DNA of 64,000 nt from positions 54,234-118,233 of the forward strand of contig DATBFG010000071.1 in the NCBI GenBank assembly GCA_036558645.1. Reading direction: 5' to 3'. Shown one piece after another: positions 1-8,870 of this stretch. Under the pieces are notes generated by a model, which worked only from the letters and a program-made list of their open reading frames with translations, was not told where the DNA came from and ran no database searches. This DNA comes from DATBFG01 sp036558645. Lineage in GTDB: Bacteria; Acidobacteriota; Terriglobia; Terriglobales; Acidobacteriaceae. The translations under genes and the position numbers were made by a program. Numbering within the stretch: the first letter of the stretch is position 1; every line of letters begins with the position of its first letter.

Positions 1-1
1 G

Positions 2-940
2 AGCTATCACGGAGCCACCCTCGGTGCACTTGCTGTTTCTGGGAATAAACGCCGTCGCGATATCTACATGCCCATGGTGCGAGAGTTCGCACACATCGGA
101 CTGCCCTATTGCTATCGCTGCGCTTATGGATGCGAGGCCTGTGCCTCGAAGTACGCTTCGGAACTGAGCGAGGCCATTGACTCGTCCGGAAGCCAGGCAG
201 CAGCCTTCATTTTTGAACCAATCAGCGGTGCGACGCTTGGGGCAGCCGTGCCCTGCGACGGGTATCTGCAGAAAGTGGAGGAAATCTGCCGTCGAACAGG
301 TGTTTTGCTCATCGCAGATGAGGTCATGACCGGCATGGGCCGTACAGGAAGAAACTTTGCCGTCGAACATTGGGCGATTTCGCCTGACATTCTCGTGACC
401 GCGAAGGGGCTCTCGAGTGGATACGCCCCACTCGGCGCAGTCATTGCCACAAAGAAAGTCGTCGATGCAATCGCCACTGGCACAGGATCGCTCTTGCATG
501 GGTTCACGTATAACTCGCATCCTATCTCTATGGCTGCCGGGCAGGCCGTGCTTCGCTGTTTGCTGGACCGCGGTCTTGTGGGTGCCGCAAATTCATCTAT
601 GCCAGGTACTGTCGCGTCGTCTCTGAAGTCCGCCCTGCAGAGGTTGGGGGATTTGCCCGTGGTTGGCGATGTACGCGGGATTGGGCTACTTTGGGGAATC
701 GAGTTTGTTGCTGACAGGACCACCAAGGCTCCCTTCAACTCTGAACTGAATTTTGCCGGCCGCGTTGGACAGGGAGCCGTCCGGAGAGGGCTGCTTGTGT
801 ACCCCATGCAGGGCTCAATCGACGGATTGCGCGGAGATCATCTCCTGATTGCGCCCCCGGCCGTGATCTCGCCCGAGCAGATCAATTGGGCCGCTGAGCA
901 ATTGCGTGCATCGATCGAGGAAGCAGCCTCCCGAAACTAA
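2..940 (+). CDS. Class III PLP-dependent aminotransferase, 3' part
   Basis: The frame is open from base 2, so the N-terminal part of the gene lies outside the window. The visible protein starts at the SYHGATLGAL segment typical of class III (ornithine/omega-amino acid) aminotransferases. It then has the cofactor-binding LIADEVMTGMGRTG segment, whose Asp contacts the pyridine nitrogen, and the PLP Lys in LVTAKGLSSGYAPLGA. Members of this fold-type I family move an amino group from an amino acid or amine to a keto acid in the cytoplasm. Substrate cannot be read from the sequence; gamma-aminobutyrate, diaminobutyrate or beta-alanine-type substrates are all possible. The next gene starts about 200 bases downstream and is probably a separate unit. 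Confidence 0.9.
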   Translation, partial: SYHGATLGALAVSGNKRRRDIYMPMVREFAHIGLPYCYRCAYGCEACASKYASELSEAIDSSGSQAAAFIFEPISGATLGAAVPCDGYLQKVEEICRRTGVLLIADEVMTGMGRTGRNFAVEHWAISPDILVTAKGLSSGYAPLGAVIATKKVVDAIATGTGSLLHGFTYNSHPISMAAGQAVLRCLLDRGLVGAANSSMPGTVASSLKSALQRLGDLPVVGDVRGIGLLWGIEFVADRTTKAPFNSELNFAGRVGQGAVRRGLLVYPMQGSIDGLRGDHLLIAPPAVISPEQINWAAEQLRASIEEAASRN

Positions 941-1095
941 TCCAGCAAAGGACCAGCTACCCGCGCAGCGGGCTAGTGTCGAATTATTTCGGTCCAGAAC
1001 CGAGTGAGCAATTAGTTTAGATCTGATTGCATGTTATTCATTCCGAAGTGCTTAAGTGTTGACGCAGATTTCAGGCACAATCTATTTCGAGCACA

Positions 1096-1860
1096 TTGAT
1101 CAGAGATCCACACATGATGCAAGCTGAGCCAAGAGGCTCAAGTATGGCCACTTCTATGATGAATATCCACGAGCAAGCAAAGTCACAGCCCTCAACAGAA
1201 TTGCCTTTTCGTGACTCGGAACGAATTCAACAAAGTTTTCTTGCCGGTCCCGAAAAACAGGTGCTGATGGGAATGGCCAGCCGACTCCCCGCTTGGATCA
1301 ATTCCGATCATCTGACTGCACTCGGATTCATCGCACAAGTGATGACCGGGATCAGCTACGCCTTGTCACGATCGAACCGCCTTTGGCTTATCTCCGCGAT
1401 CTTTTTTCTGGGATTGAACTGGCTGGGAGATAGTCTCGATGGAACACTCGCTCGAGTGCGCAATCATATGCGCCCGAGATACGGGTTCTACGTTGATCAC
1501 ATCCTCGATACCTTCGGAGCTGTGTTTCTTATGGCCGGATTGGCTGCTTCGGGTTATATGCATCCCTATGTCGCGACGGGATTGTTGATCGCTTTCCTGC
1601 TGCTTTCCGTTCAGTCGTACTTAGCGACGTACTCGTTGGGCGAGTTTCGGCTCTCGTTTTGGAAATTTGGACCGACCGAACTGCGTCTTCTCTTAGTGAT
1701 CGGAAATCTCGCACTATTTCGCTGGCCGATCGTGTTGCACGGCCATTACCGCCTGTTCGATGTGGGTGGACTGATTGGGATGGTCGGGATGGTAGCGATG
1801 GCGGTTTCCTTTACTGCCATGAACATATGTCGTCTGTATCGCCAGGAGCGGATTCCATGA
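1096..1860 (+). CDS. CDP-alcohol phosphatidyltransferase family membrane protein
   Basis: Residues about 112-138 carry the family signature D-x2-DG-x2-AR-x9-G-x3-D-x3-D, whose Asp residues bind the metal and CDP-alcohol. The rest is hydrophobic with about six membrane segments. Family enzymes transfer a phospho-alcohol group from a CDP-activated donor in phospholipid or inositol-phosphate lipid synthesis at the inner membrane; donor and acceptor are not evident. The longest frame starts with TTG at 1096, but ATG codons at 1114, 1117 and 1144 are in frame; 1144 follows an AAGAGG-type site. The stop overlaps the start of the GtrA-like gene (ATGA), so the two are translationally coupled and probably act in one lipid or cell-surface pathway. 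Confidence 0.87.
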   Translation: MIRDPHMMQAEPRGSSMATSMMNIHEQAKSQPSTELPFRDSERIQQSFLAGPEKQVLMGMASRLPAWINSDHLTALGFIAQVMTGISYALSRSNRLWLISAIFFLGLNWLGDSLDGTLARVRNHMRPRYGFYVDHILDTFGAVFLMAGLAASGYMHPYVATGLLIAFLLLSVQSYLATYSLGEFRLSFWKFGPTELRLLLVIGNLALFRWPIVLHGHYRLFDVGGLIGMVGMVAMAVSFTAMNICRLYRQERIP

Positions 1861-2270
1861 TGGCTTGGCCAAGTTCGGCCATTCGTTGGGCAAAGTTCAA
1901 CGCAGTAGGGGGTTTAGGGATTGGCGTCCAGCTATGTGTTCTCGGCTTATCCACGCGGCTATGTCAGCTCAACTACCTGGCAGCGACGGCGGTGGCCGTA
2001 GAAGCCGCGATCATTCACAACTATCTATGGCACGATCGATTCACGTGGTCGGATCGGCCTTCCGATGGAAGGGTTTCGAGATTTATGAAATTCAATCTGA
2101 CTACCGGTGCCCTGTCGATTCTTGGAAATCTGGCGTTCATGCGCGTCCTGGTTGGGTTATGGAACATTCCCTACCTACGGGCCAATCTGATCACGATTGG
2201 GATGTGTTCCATCGCTAATTTTCTAATCAGCGATCACATCGTATTCAAAGAAGCGGATCGTTACGCGTAA
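1857..2270 (+). CDS. GtrA-like membrane protein
   Basis: A 137-residue protein with four predicted membrane segments. It has the GtrA pattern: an N-terminal KFNAVGGLG, a conserved NYLWHDRFTW around residue 54, and KFNLTTGALSILGN. GtrA-family proteins are thought to help flip or use polyprenyl-linked sugars, and often sit beside glycosyltransferases or lipid-head-group enzymes. I take the ATG at 1857, which overlaps the previous stop; the longer open frame upstream is a shadow of the preceding gene. The polar C-terminal NFLISDHIVFK motif is typical of the family. The neighbouring CDP-alcohol enzyme suggests a glycolipid or surface polymer role. Confidence 0.83.
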   Translation: MMAWPSSAIRWAKFNAVGGLGIGVQLCVLGLSTRLCQLNYLAATAVAVEAAIIHNYLWHDRFTWSDRPSDGRVSRFMKFNLTTGALSILGNLAFMRVLVGLWNIPYLRANLITIGMCSIANFLISDHIVFKEADRYA

Positions 2271-2296
2271 TCGTGGGCTAGACAAGACATGTCTGA

Positions 2297-3085
2297 TTAC
2301 TCGCCATGATTGTGCATTTGTCTCTGCACCGACCAAATGTCTTCCGGCTTCTGTTCGAACGGGTAGAGGTGGACCATCCATCCGAAAATCTGCGGCATAA
2401 ACCGTCCACCTGCGGCGTCACACTCTTCCTTGCTGATGATTGAGCCCAGCAATCCAAACTTGGGATGAGCACCCCACATGTCGTTCTTCTTGTCTTCCGG
2501 TGGAATGCACATGTTGATGTGGGCGTGCCATTGGGCAACACTGAGCGGAATACGCGCATTAAGCTCATCTTCGCCTGTGCCCTTGCGTGCCGTGTACATG
2601 ACGCCGATCAGTTTGTAATCGTCTCCATGCTTCTCGTAGAGAAGTGATGTCGGGTGTTCAGAGTTAAATTGCCGGGCCGCTTCCATTCCGTACCAGTAGT
2701 TCGTGAAGTGGTATTGCTTCTGTGGAAGTTCAGGCAGGAAGATCTTGTAACCATCGGCGAGCGCCACCTTGTAGTTCTTGTATTTGTCAGCAACACGTCG
2801 GGCCACCCTCACCACTTCATCGGCCTTTTGCTGATCGCCGTTTTGTGGCTCACGCAGCGCAGTCATCCTCATGTGCGGCCCCATGTCAAGATGATGCTCT
2901 TCCATCGAATGCATGGCATGTGCACTGCCGTCGTTGTTCATGCCGGGCATATCACGCATCGCGTCCATGTCCGATGAGGGTTTCCCTGTGCTCGACATGT
3001 CAGCCACATTCTGTTGGGCCCAGCCGGGTGCTAGAAAAAGAACACCAACAACGATGTAAGCGATTGCAAGAATCCTCGTTCTCAT
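2297..3085 (-). CDS. Exported Met/His-rich protein, function unknown
   Basis: The ATG at 3085 follows AGGAAAAG by a good distance and opens a Sec signal peptide ending in APGWAQQ, so it is preferred over the GTG at 3100. Residues about 35-85 of the 262-residue protein are rich in Met and His (MRDMPGMNN, HAMHSMEEHH, MGPHMRM), as in periplasmic copper-binding proteins. A globular domain follows with conserved-looking QWHAHINMCIPPED, a Cys pair and a Trp-rich end. I do not recognise the globular family; metal binding is an inference from composition only. It lies 63 bases downstream of hemY on the same strand but has its own ribosome binding site. Confidence 0.75.
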   Translation of the reverse strand: MRTRILAIAYIVVGVLFLAPGWAQQNVADMSSTGKPSSDMDAMRDMPGMNNDGSAHAMHSMEEHHLDMGPHMRMTALREPQNGDQQKADEVVRVARRVADKYKNYKVALADGYKIFLPELPQKQYHFTNYWYGMEAARQFNSEHPTSLLYEKHGDDYKLIGVMYTARKGTGEDELNARIPLSVAQWHAHINMCIPPEDKKNDMWGAHPKFGLLGSIISKEECDAAGGRFMPQIFGWMVHLYPFEQKPEDIWSVQRQMHNHGE

Positions 3086-3148
3086 GCAGCTTTTCCTCAC
3101 GATATATAAACCCTGTCCGATGACACGTGTTGCTGCAAGAACAAGGCG

Positions 3149-4588
3149 TTACTGTGGGTTACGGGAGTAATGAGTACTGGCAGAAGGCACCCGGTTGTCG
3201 CTCTCGGATGCGACAAGGTTTGCCGCTTCAGTGCCAGATCGAACACAGTCCGGCACGCCGATTCCACGAAAACCATTTCCGGCGAGTGCAAAGCCCGGCA
3301 GTTGCTGGGTGAGCTTAGCAATCCTTTCCAATCTCTCAAGGTGCCCGACACCATATTGCGCCATGGCTCCGCGCCATTTGTAGACTCTCGAAAACTGGGG
3401 CTCAGCCCTTATTCCGATGATTTGTTGCAGTTCATTCCGCGCGGTTCGGAGAATTTCCTCGTCCGAGCCTGTGAGAATTTCCTCATCTCGCGACCCGCCC
3501 ATGAAGCACCGGATCAGCGCTCGGTCATCGGGAGCGCGATGTGGAAATTTGTTGTGCACGAATGTGGCGGCCAGCATCCTTTTCCCCTCGCTTTTCGGAA
3601 CTAAGAAGCCGAATCCGGGAGGAAGCGCTGCCCGTACGCTCTGGTCGTAACCCAGTGTGAGCGTCACAGAGGAGCTGTACTGGATGCTACGCAGCTCTGA
3701 AGCCAACTCAGGACTGGTGCTCTGTAGAAATTTGGCCGCGCTCAGCGTCGGAGTGGCGACAATGACTGCGTCGAAGTAGTCAGATCCCTGCTGACTCCCG
3801 ATCATCCAGCCATCATCTTGCGGGGAGACCGATTGGATAATCCGATTCGTCCGAAAGGCTGTGGCGGGAAGCCTCGCGAGAAGGGCATCCACTAATTGCT
3901 GCATGCCCTCTTTCAGTGAAGTGAACAGCGGTCGCGGCGATGTGCTCGTGTTTGAGTTCTTACGGCGTGCGGCTAGCATCGCGCGCCCGAGACTGCCGTG
4001 TTGCGCTTCCATCTCGGCGAACCTTGGCAACACCGCTCGCACGCTAAGTTGCGAAGCATCTCCACCATAGACCCCTGAGAGGAGTGGATCGGCCAGCCGG
4101 TCGACCATTTCGGCTCCGTAATGGCGTCCCACGAGTGCTGCGACGGTTTCGTCCCCTTCGGCCTTTCGCGGAGGATGGAACCATTCTTTCGCCATACGCA
4201 ACTTGCTTCCCACTGAGAATAGCGGAGACAAGATCGTGGGCATGATTTTCGTGGGAACCATAAACATCAGGCCGTCTGGCATCACCACAAGCTTGCCGTT
4301 CACCAGAATGTACGTTTTACGATCGACATCATTGGACCCAATGAGTTGGTCCTCGAGTCCCACCTTTCTGCACAGCTCCGTTGCCCAGGGTTTTTCTGTA
4401 AGAAAGGAGTCCGGACCAGCTTCCACCAGGCATCCATCCACACGTTCGGTGACCAGCACTCCTCCGAAACGATCAGCGGCTTCGAACAGGACATAATCCA
4501 ATGCCGCGCCTGCGCTTCGCTTTTCTTCAAGCGAGAAGGCCGCCGACAACCCGGATATGCCACCACCGATAATCGCGATTCGTTTCAT
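3149..4588 (-). CDS. hemY: Protoporphyrinogen/coproporphyrinogen oxidase, HemY type
   Basis: A 479-residue flavoprotein. The dinucleotide-binding motif IAIIGGGISGLSAA begins at residue 4 and is followed by an acidic strand end (LFEAADRFGG). The C-terminal ALAGNGFRGIGVPDCVRSG is the second FAD-binding segment of HemY/PPOX proteins. The enzyme oxidises a porphyrinogen to a porphyrin with oxygen, late in haem synthesis. Its ATG overlaps the hemH stop by four bases, so it is the last gene of hemE-hemH-hemY. Whether it works on protoporphyrinogen or on coproporphyrinogen (the coproporphyrin-dependent route) cannot be decided without hemQ or hemN context. Confidence 0.93.
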   Translation of the reverse strand: MKRIAIIGGGISGLSAAFSLEEKRSAGAALDYVLFEAADRFGGVLVTERVDGCLVEAGPDSFLTEKPWATELCRKVGLEDQLIGSNDVDRKTYILVNGKLVVMPDGLMFMVPTKIMPTILSPLFSVGSKLRMAKEWFHPPRKAEGDETVAALVGRHYGAEMVDRLADPLLSGVYGGDASQLSVRAVLPRFAEMEAQHGSLGRAMLAARRKNSNTSTSPRPLFTSLKEGMQQLVDALLARLPATAFRTNRIIQSVSPQDDGWMIGSQQGSDYFDAVIVATPTLSAAKFLQSTSPELASELRSIQYSSSVTLTLGYDQSVRAALPPGFGFLVPKSEGKRMLAATFVHNKFPHRAPDDRALIRCFMGGSRDEEILTGSDEEILRTARNELQQIIGIRAEPQFSRVYKWRGAMAQYGVGHLERLERIAKLTQQLPGFALAGNGFRGIGVPDCVRSGTEAANLVASESDNRVPSASTHYSRNPQ

Positions 4589-5502
4589 GACGAGAGGCGA
4601 GCGAGGCGAGTTCGAGCAAGCTCTGCCAATGCCGCCGTCAACAAGGGTGATTCGTTCAAGGACTCAGAGCGCCACAAACGAAGACCCTCATTCTCGGCGA
4701 ACCGTTTGAAGGAAATATCGATATCGTAGAGCACTTCTACGTGATCGCACAGAAATCCAATGGGATCGATGAAGACACCCCTCCGGCCCTGTTGCTTGAA
4801 CTGACGGATGGTATCTTCCACCGTTGGTCCTAACCATGCCCCACCAGACATTCCTTGACTCTGAAAAGCAAAGGTCCACTGTTCTCGTTTTAGCGACAGC
4901 TCGCGTGCAACGAGGGAAGCAGTCTCCTTGGCCTGTGCTTCATAGGGATCACCATCGGTGATGGTTCGCTGCGGCACACTATGCGCCGTAAAAATGATCG
5001 GTATCTCGTCTCCGGCGAACGCGCATGCCTCGCTCCACTTCTTGCGAAGCTTGACCGCGAATGCCTTAATCAACAAAGGATGGTCATGCCACGATTCGAT
5101 AAAATCCATCGTAAAGGGCATCCCATCTTTCCCCTGTAATGCAGCTCGATAGAGACCAACACTGGTCTGGGAATTTTGGGGAGCCATACAAATTGCAACA
5201 ACATGCTCAATTCCATCGGAGGACATTGCACTGAGTGCGCTCGCAATGAAAGGCTTCCAGTTGCGCATGCCTGCATAGCAAGGAAGGCCCAACTCGCGCG
5301 CCAATTGATCTTTTTGTTGCAATGTCCAGCACGTAAGGGGCGATCGCCCGATCAGGCTGTAGCGGTGTTGGACCTCATCGATCACCGTCTTGGGTAGCGG
5401 ACGGCCTCCCGTGACTTGCAACAGGAATTCTGGGATCTCATCAACACTCTCTGGGCTGCCATGGGCCAGCAGCAATACCGCGCTTTTTCTGGAAAGGGTC
5501 AT
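4585..5502 (-). CDS. hemH: Ferrochelatase
   Basis: Inserts Fe(II) into a porphyrin (protoporphyrin IX or coproporphyrin III). The 305-residue protein begins with the typical VLLLAHGSPESVDEIPEFL and carries the catalytic-His segment IIFTAHSVPQRTI around residue 170. FQSQGMSGGAWLGPTVEDT follows, and then the conserved FIDPIGFLCDHVEVLYDID with its metal-pathway His and Glu. Its length fits the soluble bacterial enzyme without a C-terminal extension. It lies three bases after hemE and overlaps hemY by four, so the three genes are one transcript. The enzyme acts in the cytoplasm or at the membrane surface. Confidence 0.94.
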   Translation of the reverse strand: MTLSRKSAVLLLAHGSPESVDEIPEFLLQVTGGRPLPKTVIDEVQHRYSLIGRSPLTCWTLQQKDQLARELGLPCYAGMRNWKPFIASALSAMSSDGIEHVVAICMAPQNSQTSVGLYRAALQGKDGMPFTMDFIESWHDHPLLIKAFAVKLRKKWSEACAFAGDEIPIIFTAHSVPQRTITDGDPYEAQAKETASLVARELSLKREQWTFAFQSQGMSGGAWLGPTVEDTIRQFKQQGRRGVFIDPIGFLCDHVEVLYDIDISFKRFAENEGLRLWRSESLNESPLLTAALAELARTRLARLSS

Positions 5503-5505
5503 CAG

Positions 5506-6558
5506 CTAACGTGAAGCAGAGGCGAATTGAGCCGAATGTTCCTGCACAAACTGAGCCAGCTTCTTTACATTCTCCACCGGCGTCTCTGGAAGGATGCCAT
5601 GCCCTAAGTTGAAAATGTGACCAGCACGGCCATTTGCACGCTTTAGGATATCCGCGGTACGCGCTTCGACCTCCTTCCAGTCGGCGAAAAGTACGACTGG
5701 ATCAAGATTACCTTGTACAGCTACACGACGGTTCAAGCTCTGCCAGCCGACATCTAACGGAATCCGCCAGTCCAAGCCAATCACCTCTGCACCGGTCTCC
5801 AGCATAGAAGGAAGAAGAGTAGAGCTGTCAGTCCCGAAGTAAATGATGGGAACACCGGTTTCCTGCAGCTTCTTCACCAACTCCGTCGTACGCGGCAGGA
5901 CGTAACGTCGATAGTCCTCTACACTCAAACATCCAACCCAGCTGTCGAAAATCTGGATAACGTCAGCCCCCGCTCGGACTTGTTCTGCAGCGTATGCCGA
6001 GGTCACTGCCACCAGTTTGCTCATCAATTCGTCCCATACATCTGGCGACGCATACATCATCTTTTTTGCAAAAACGTAATTGCGCGAACCGCCACCTTCG
6101 ATCATGTAGCTGGCGAGAGTAAACGGAGCGCCGCAGAACCCAATGACAGGCAGTTTTTCTCCAAAGTGCCTTGCAACCAACCGAACCGCATCCGAAACGT
6201 AGCCGAGGTCGGCAGCACGGTCTACCCGCAGATCCCTGACGTCCCCTGCCTCCCGGACGGGCCTTTCGATGATGGGTCCCTCCCCCGAGGCGAAACGGAA
6301 CGGAAGTCCCATTACTTCGAGGGGCAGCAGGAGATCTGCAAAGATAATTGCGGCATCAACGGCGAGGACCTCCGCCGCAGTGATGGTGACATCGGCGGCA
6401 ACGTCGGGCTTCTTACAAATTTCAATCAGGGAATACTGCTTGCGCACGGCCCGATACTCTGCCATGTAACGTCCGGCCTGCCGCATGAACCAGACCGGGG
6501 TGCGATCGGTCGGCAGAGACTTGCATGCCTTGACGAAGAGGGAGTTTGGGGCTGACAT
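5506..6558 (-). CDS. hemE: Uroporphyrinogen decarboxylase
   Basis: Removes four carboxyl groups from uroporphyrinogen III to give coproporphyrinogen III. The N-terminal PVWFMRQAGRYMAEYRAVR is the family signature holding the substrate-binding Arg residues. The catalytic Asp lies in IIFADLLLPLEVMG and the active-site Tyr in the GGGSRNYVFAKKMM region. FDSWVGCLS, YFGTDSS and GNLDPVVLF are further family motifs. The 350-residue length is normal. It is the first gene of the minus-strand haem operon, with three bases between its stop and the hemH start. Confidence 0.96.
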   Translation of the reverse strand: MSAPNSLFVKACKSLPTDRTPVWFMRQAGRYMAEYRAVRKQYSLIEICKKPDVAADVTITAAEVLAVDAAIIFADLLLPLEVMGLPFRFASGEGPIIERPVREAGDVRDLRVDRAADLGYVSDAVRLVARHFGEKLPVIGFCGAPFTLASYMIEGGGSRNYVFAKKMMYASPDVWDELMSKLVAVTSAYAAEQVRAGADVIQIFDSWVGCLSVEDYRRYVLPRTTELVKKLQETGVPIIYFGTDSSTLLPSMLETGAEVIGLDWRIPLDVGWQSLNRRVAVQGNLDPVVLFADWKEVEARTADILKRANGRAGHIFNLGHGILPETPVENVKKLAQFVQEHSAQFASASR

Positions 6559-6670
6559 GAGCCCTCCAATGTAGCACCTTTAGCAGCAGGTCTGCTCGAA
6601 TCGCTAAGGGAGAACGGGCAGAGGAAATTCGTCAATTTTGCTCCCCGCAGCGGTCCGTTTGCGCGACAAG

Positions 6671-6694
6671 AAAGGCCCTCGGATGAGGGCCTTT
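6671..6694 (-). terminator. Intrinsic terminator-like hairpin
   Basis: A perfect 10-bp inverted repeat (AAAGGCCCTC, 4-base loop GGAT, GAGGGCCTTT) lies just beyond the stop of the minus-strand DUF5818 gene and upstream of hemE. It would separate the two transcripts. The T run after the stem is short. Confidence 0.7.
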
Positions 6695-6723
6695 GGCATT
6701 TGTTTATGCACTGGTGAAGCCGA

Positions 6724-7215
6724 CTACGACAAGGGCTCGATTTTTTGAACGTGGATGACGGCGCTGCCCTCGTCCAGCATCCCAAGAATCCGAACCCTCT
6801 GTCCATCGTATTGCTTGGCCTGATCCTGATCGTCCAGTTTGTATGAAGTCGTGTCAGAAATCTTCAACACATAACTGTCCGACTCTTTCCCGACTACACC
6901 AGTGAAGGTCTGAGCCGCAGGGGATGAGGTCTGTCCACGATCTCCCTCAGTCATAGTCGCCGCCGGCGAAGAAGGTGTATCCGGAGCCGGTGGCTGTGTC
7001 TCTGGTTGAGGCTCGGGCGCCGGCGGCTTTACATGGGGAGAGCCTTCCGGCACCGGCTCCGGCGTTTGCATATCTGTCCACGCAATCAGTGTGGAACTGA
7101 ATAGCGGAATAACACCGGGCAGGCTTGAACCCGGATTTTCGAGATCCGATTGCGCCAATGCCGCGGGAATAACCAGAACGGAGCAAATCACCATCATTAT
7201 GAGACCCTGTTTCAT
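6724..7215 (-). CDS. Exported DUF5818-like protein with proline-rich linker
   Basis: The 163-residue protein starts with a Sec signal peptide (MKQGLIMMVICSVLVIPAALAQ). A Pro/Glu/Thr-rich linker at about residues 50-100 follows. A C-terminal domain of about 60 residues (FTGVVGKESDSYVLKI...YKLDDQDQAKQYDGQRVRILG) matches the OB-like pattern I associate with DUF5818, found in many acidobacterial exported proteins. Its role is unknown. The stop is followed by a strong hairpin, so it is probably a single-gene transcript. An internal overlapping frame upstream of the start is a shadow. Confidence 0.8.
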   Translation of the reverse strand: MKQGLIMMVICSVLVIPAALAQSDLENPGSSLPGVIPLFSSTLIAWTDMQTPEPVPEGSPHVKPPAPEPQPETQPPAPDTPSSPAATMTEGDRGQTSSPAAQTFTGVVGKESDSYVLKISDTTSYKLDDQDQAKQYDGQRVRILGMLDEGSAVIHVQKIEPLS

Positions 7216-7483
7216 AAAAGTACCTCATTAGGTCAAAAGCCTTAGTTGCTATTGCAATAGGCCAGCCGTTTTGTAAGTCGATCATTCCTCGTGACAGCAG
7301 GACCGTGAGATGCCTAAACCGTGCATTTTGTGCAGCTGCTCCGTAGAAATAAGCCGTACATGAAACTCTGTATCTACCCTGAGACTCGGTGCACTCTTGA
7401 GTCCGGAATGAACCAAAACAGTACCCATTTCCAACGCGTAAATCGCACTAATATTTTGGGTGAATTCCCGGGAGGTACTCTCA

Positions 7484-7711
7484 ATGGCAGCGAGTCAGGT
7501 CGTACTTTATTTCGCGAACCAGGAAGACGCTCTGCTATTCACATTGGCTGCCAGTTCGGTCATTTCCGATGAAGGCCCGCTGGCAAGCCGGGCCGCCAAG
7601 ATCGCCGAAGAGATTTCAAAGGCTACCCGCATTACGACCGAAGGTGTTCTAGAGCCCAACAATGCCACTCCGATCAAGCGAAAAAACAAGCGCGAGGAAC
7701 TCTCCCGGTAG
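7484..7711 (+). CDS. Small hypothetical protein, 75 residues
   Basis: The start is well supported by GGGAGGT seven bases before ATG 7484; an ATG at 7460 in the same frame lacks such a site. The protein begins MAASQVVLYFANQEDALLF, is mostly helical and ends in a Lys/Arg-rich tail (PIKRKNKREEL). It has no signal peptide or membrane segment and no motif I recognise. A 7-bp hairpin overlaps its stop codon. A real gene is likely from the ribosome binding site and isolated transcription unit; function is unknown. Confidence 0.6.
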   Translation: MAASQVVLYFANQEDALLFTLAASSVISDEGPLASRAAKIAEEISKATRITTEGVLEPNNATPIKRKNKREELSR

Positions 7712-7727
7712 CTCACCCAAGAGCTAC
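7708..7727 (+). terminator. Hairpin overlapping a stop codon
   Basis: GTAGCTC, 6-base loop ACCCAA, GAGCTAC: a 7-bp perfect stem that contains the stop codon of the 75-residue gene. No clear T run follows, so it could be a weak terminator or an RNA-stabilising end. Confidence 0.4.
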
Positions 7728-7895
7728 GGACTTCTACCCTGAAGGTAAGTTCCTGGATTAGTTTGACTCTCCCCGCATAGTCGAGAACGCATAAGCACAG
7801 AGCGCCGTTTAGCTTAAACTGCGGTGATTAGGCATCTATGCGATAAGTGTCCCCATCCTAAGCCAGCCTTCCACTTGCGGCGAAAGGACCCCTAA

Positions 7896-8852
7896 ATGGC
7901 AAGTTCCTCCATGTTGTGTCGGACACTCGGTCGCACCGGCGAGAGAGTCTCAGCCATCGGTCTAGGCGGCTTTCACATTGGAGATCCAGAAATCCCGGAG
8001 GCAGAAAGCATCCGCCTTATTCGAACCGCAATCGATCACGGCATTACATTCATGGATAACTCCTGGGATTACAACGAAGGCCAGAGCGAACTTCGAATGG
8101 GGAAGGCTCTCACGGATGGCTACCGAGAAAAGGTTTTTCTTATGACGAAGATCGATGGCCGAACTCGTGAGGAGGCTGCCAAACAACTTGACGAATCACT
8201 CAAACGGCTGCAGACCGATCACGTCGACCTGATCCAGCATCACGAAATTATCCGCTTTGAAGATCCAGACAGGATATTTGAGCAAGGCGGTGCCCACGAA
8301 GCACTGATCGACGCTAAAAAAGCCGGAAAGGCCCGTTACATTGGTTTTACCGGCCACAAGGATCCGCACGTACACCTGTACATGCTGGAGGTCGCAGAAG
8401 CACACGGCTTTCAATTTGATGCGGTCCAAATGCCGCTTAACGTGATGGACGCTCACTACCGAAGCTTTGGAAAGATGGTTCTTCCCAAGCTTGTTGAATC
8501 AGGAATTGGAGTCCTGGGGATGAAATCAATGGGCGAAGGAATCATCCTGGAGAGCAAGGTTGTCACCGCCATCGAATGCCTGCACTATGCGCTGAACCTG
8601 CCTACATCGGTTGTAATCACGGGCATTGATAGCCAGAAAATTCTTGAACAAGCCTTGGAAGCTGTCGGCAATTTCCGTCCTTTGAATGACAAAGAAGTCT
8701 CATCGCTACTGAACAGAACGGCCAAGGCCGCTGCCAAAGGTGAGTTCGAGCTCTTCAAGACCTCAGCTCACTTCGACTCGACGGCTCATCATCCTGAATG
8801 GCTTGGCGGACAATCGACTCGGGTGGAAGAAATGGCAGGCCCGCCGGGTTAA
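7896..8852 (+). CDS. Aldo/keto reductase
   Basis: NAD(P)H-dependent oxidoreductase of the TIM-barrel AKR superfamily, 318 residues. The usual order is visible: CRTLGRTGERVSAIGLGG at the N-terminus, the catalytic Asp and Tyr in TFMDNSWDYNEGQSELRMG, the catalytic Lys in VFLMTKIDGR, and the His in DLIQHHEI. The C-terminal cofactor region (VVITGIDSQKILEQALEA) is also present. A GAAAGGA site precedes ATG 7896. The natural carbonyl substrate is not predictable. It converges on the glucan synthase-like gene with 18 bases between the stops. Confidence 0.9.
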   Translation: MASSSMLCRTLGRTGERVSAIGLGGFHIGDPEIPEAESIRLIRTAIDHGITFMDNSWDYNEGQSELRMGKALTDGYREKVFLMTKIDGRTREEAAKQLDESLKRLQTDHVDLIQHHEIIRFEDPDRIFEQGGAHEALIDAKKAGKARYIGFTGHKDPHVHLYMLEVAEAHGFQFDAVQMPLNVMDAHYRSFGKMVLPKLVESGIGVLGMKSMGEGIILESKVVTAIECLHYALNLPTSVVITGIDSQKILEQALEAVGNFRPLNDKEVSSLLNRTAKAAAKGEFELFKTSAHFDSTAHHPEWLGGQSTRVEEMAGPPG

Positions 8853-8870
8853 TAAGCGCTGAGCTGCTTC

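Noticed and set aside
124..807. Minus-strand frame of 227 residues
   Set aside because: Antisense shadow of the aminotransferase gene.
2285..2294. Palindrome AGACATGTCT between convergent genes
   Set aside because: Ten bases, no T run and no position suited to an operator; likely chance.
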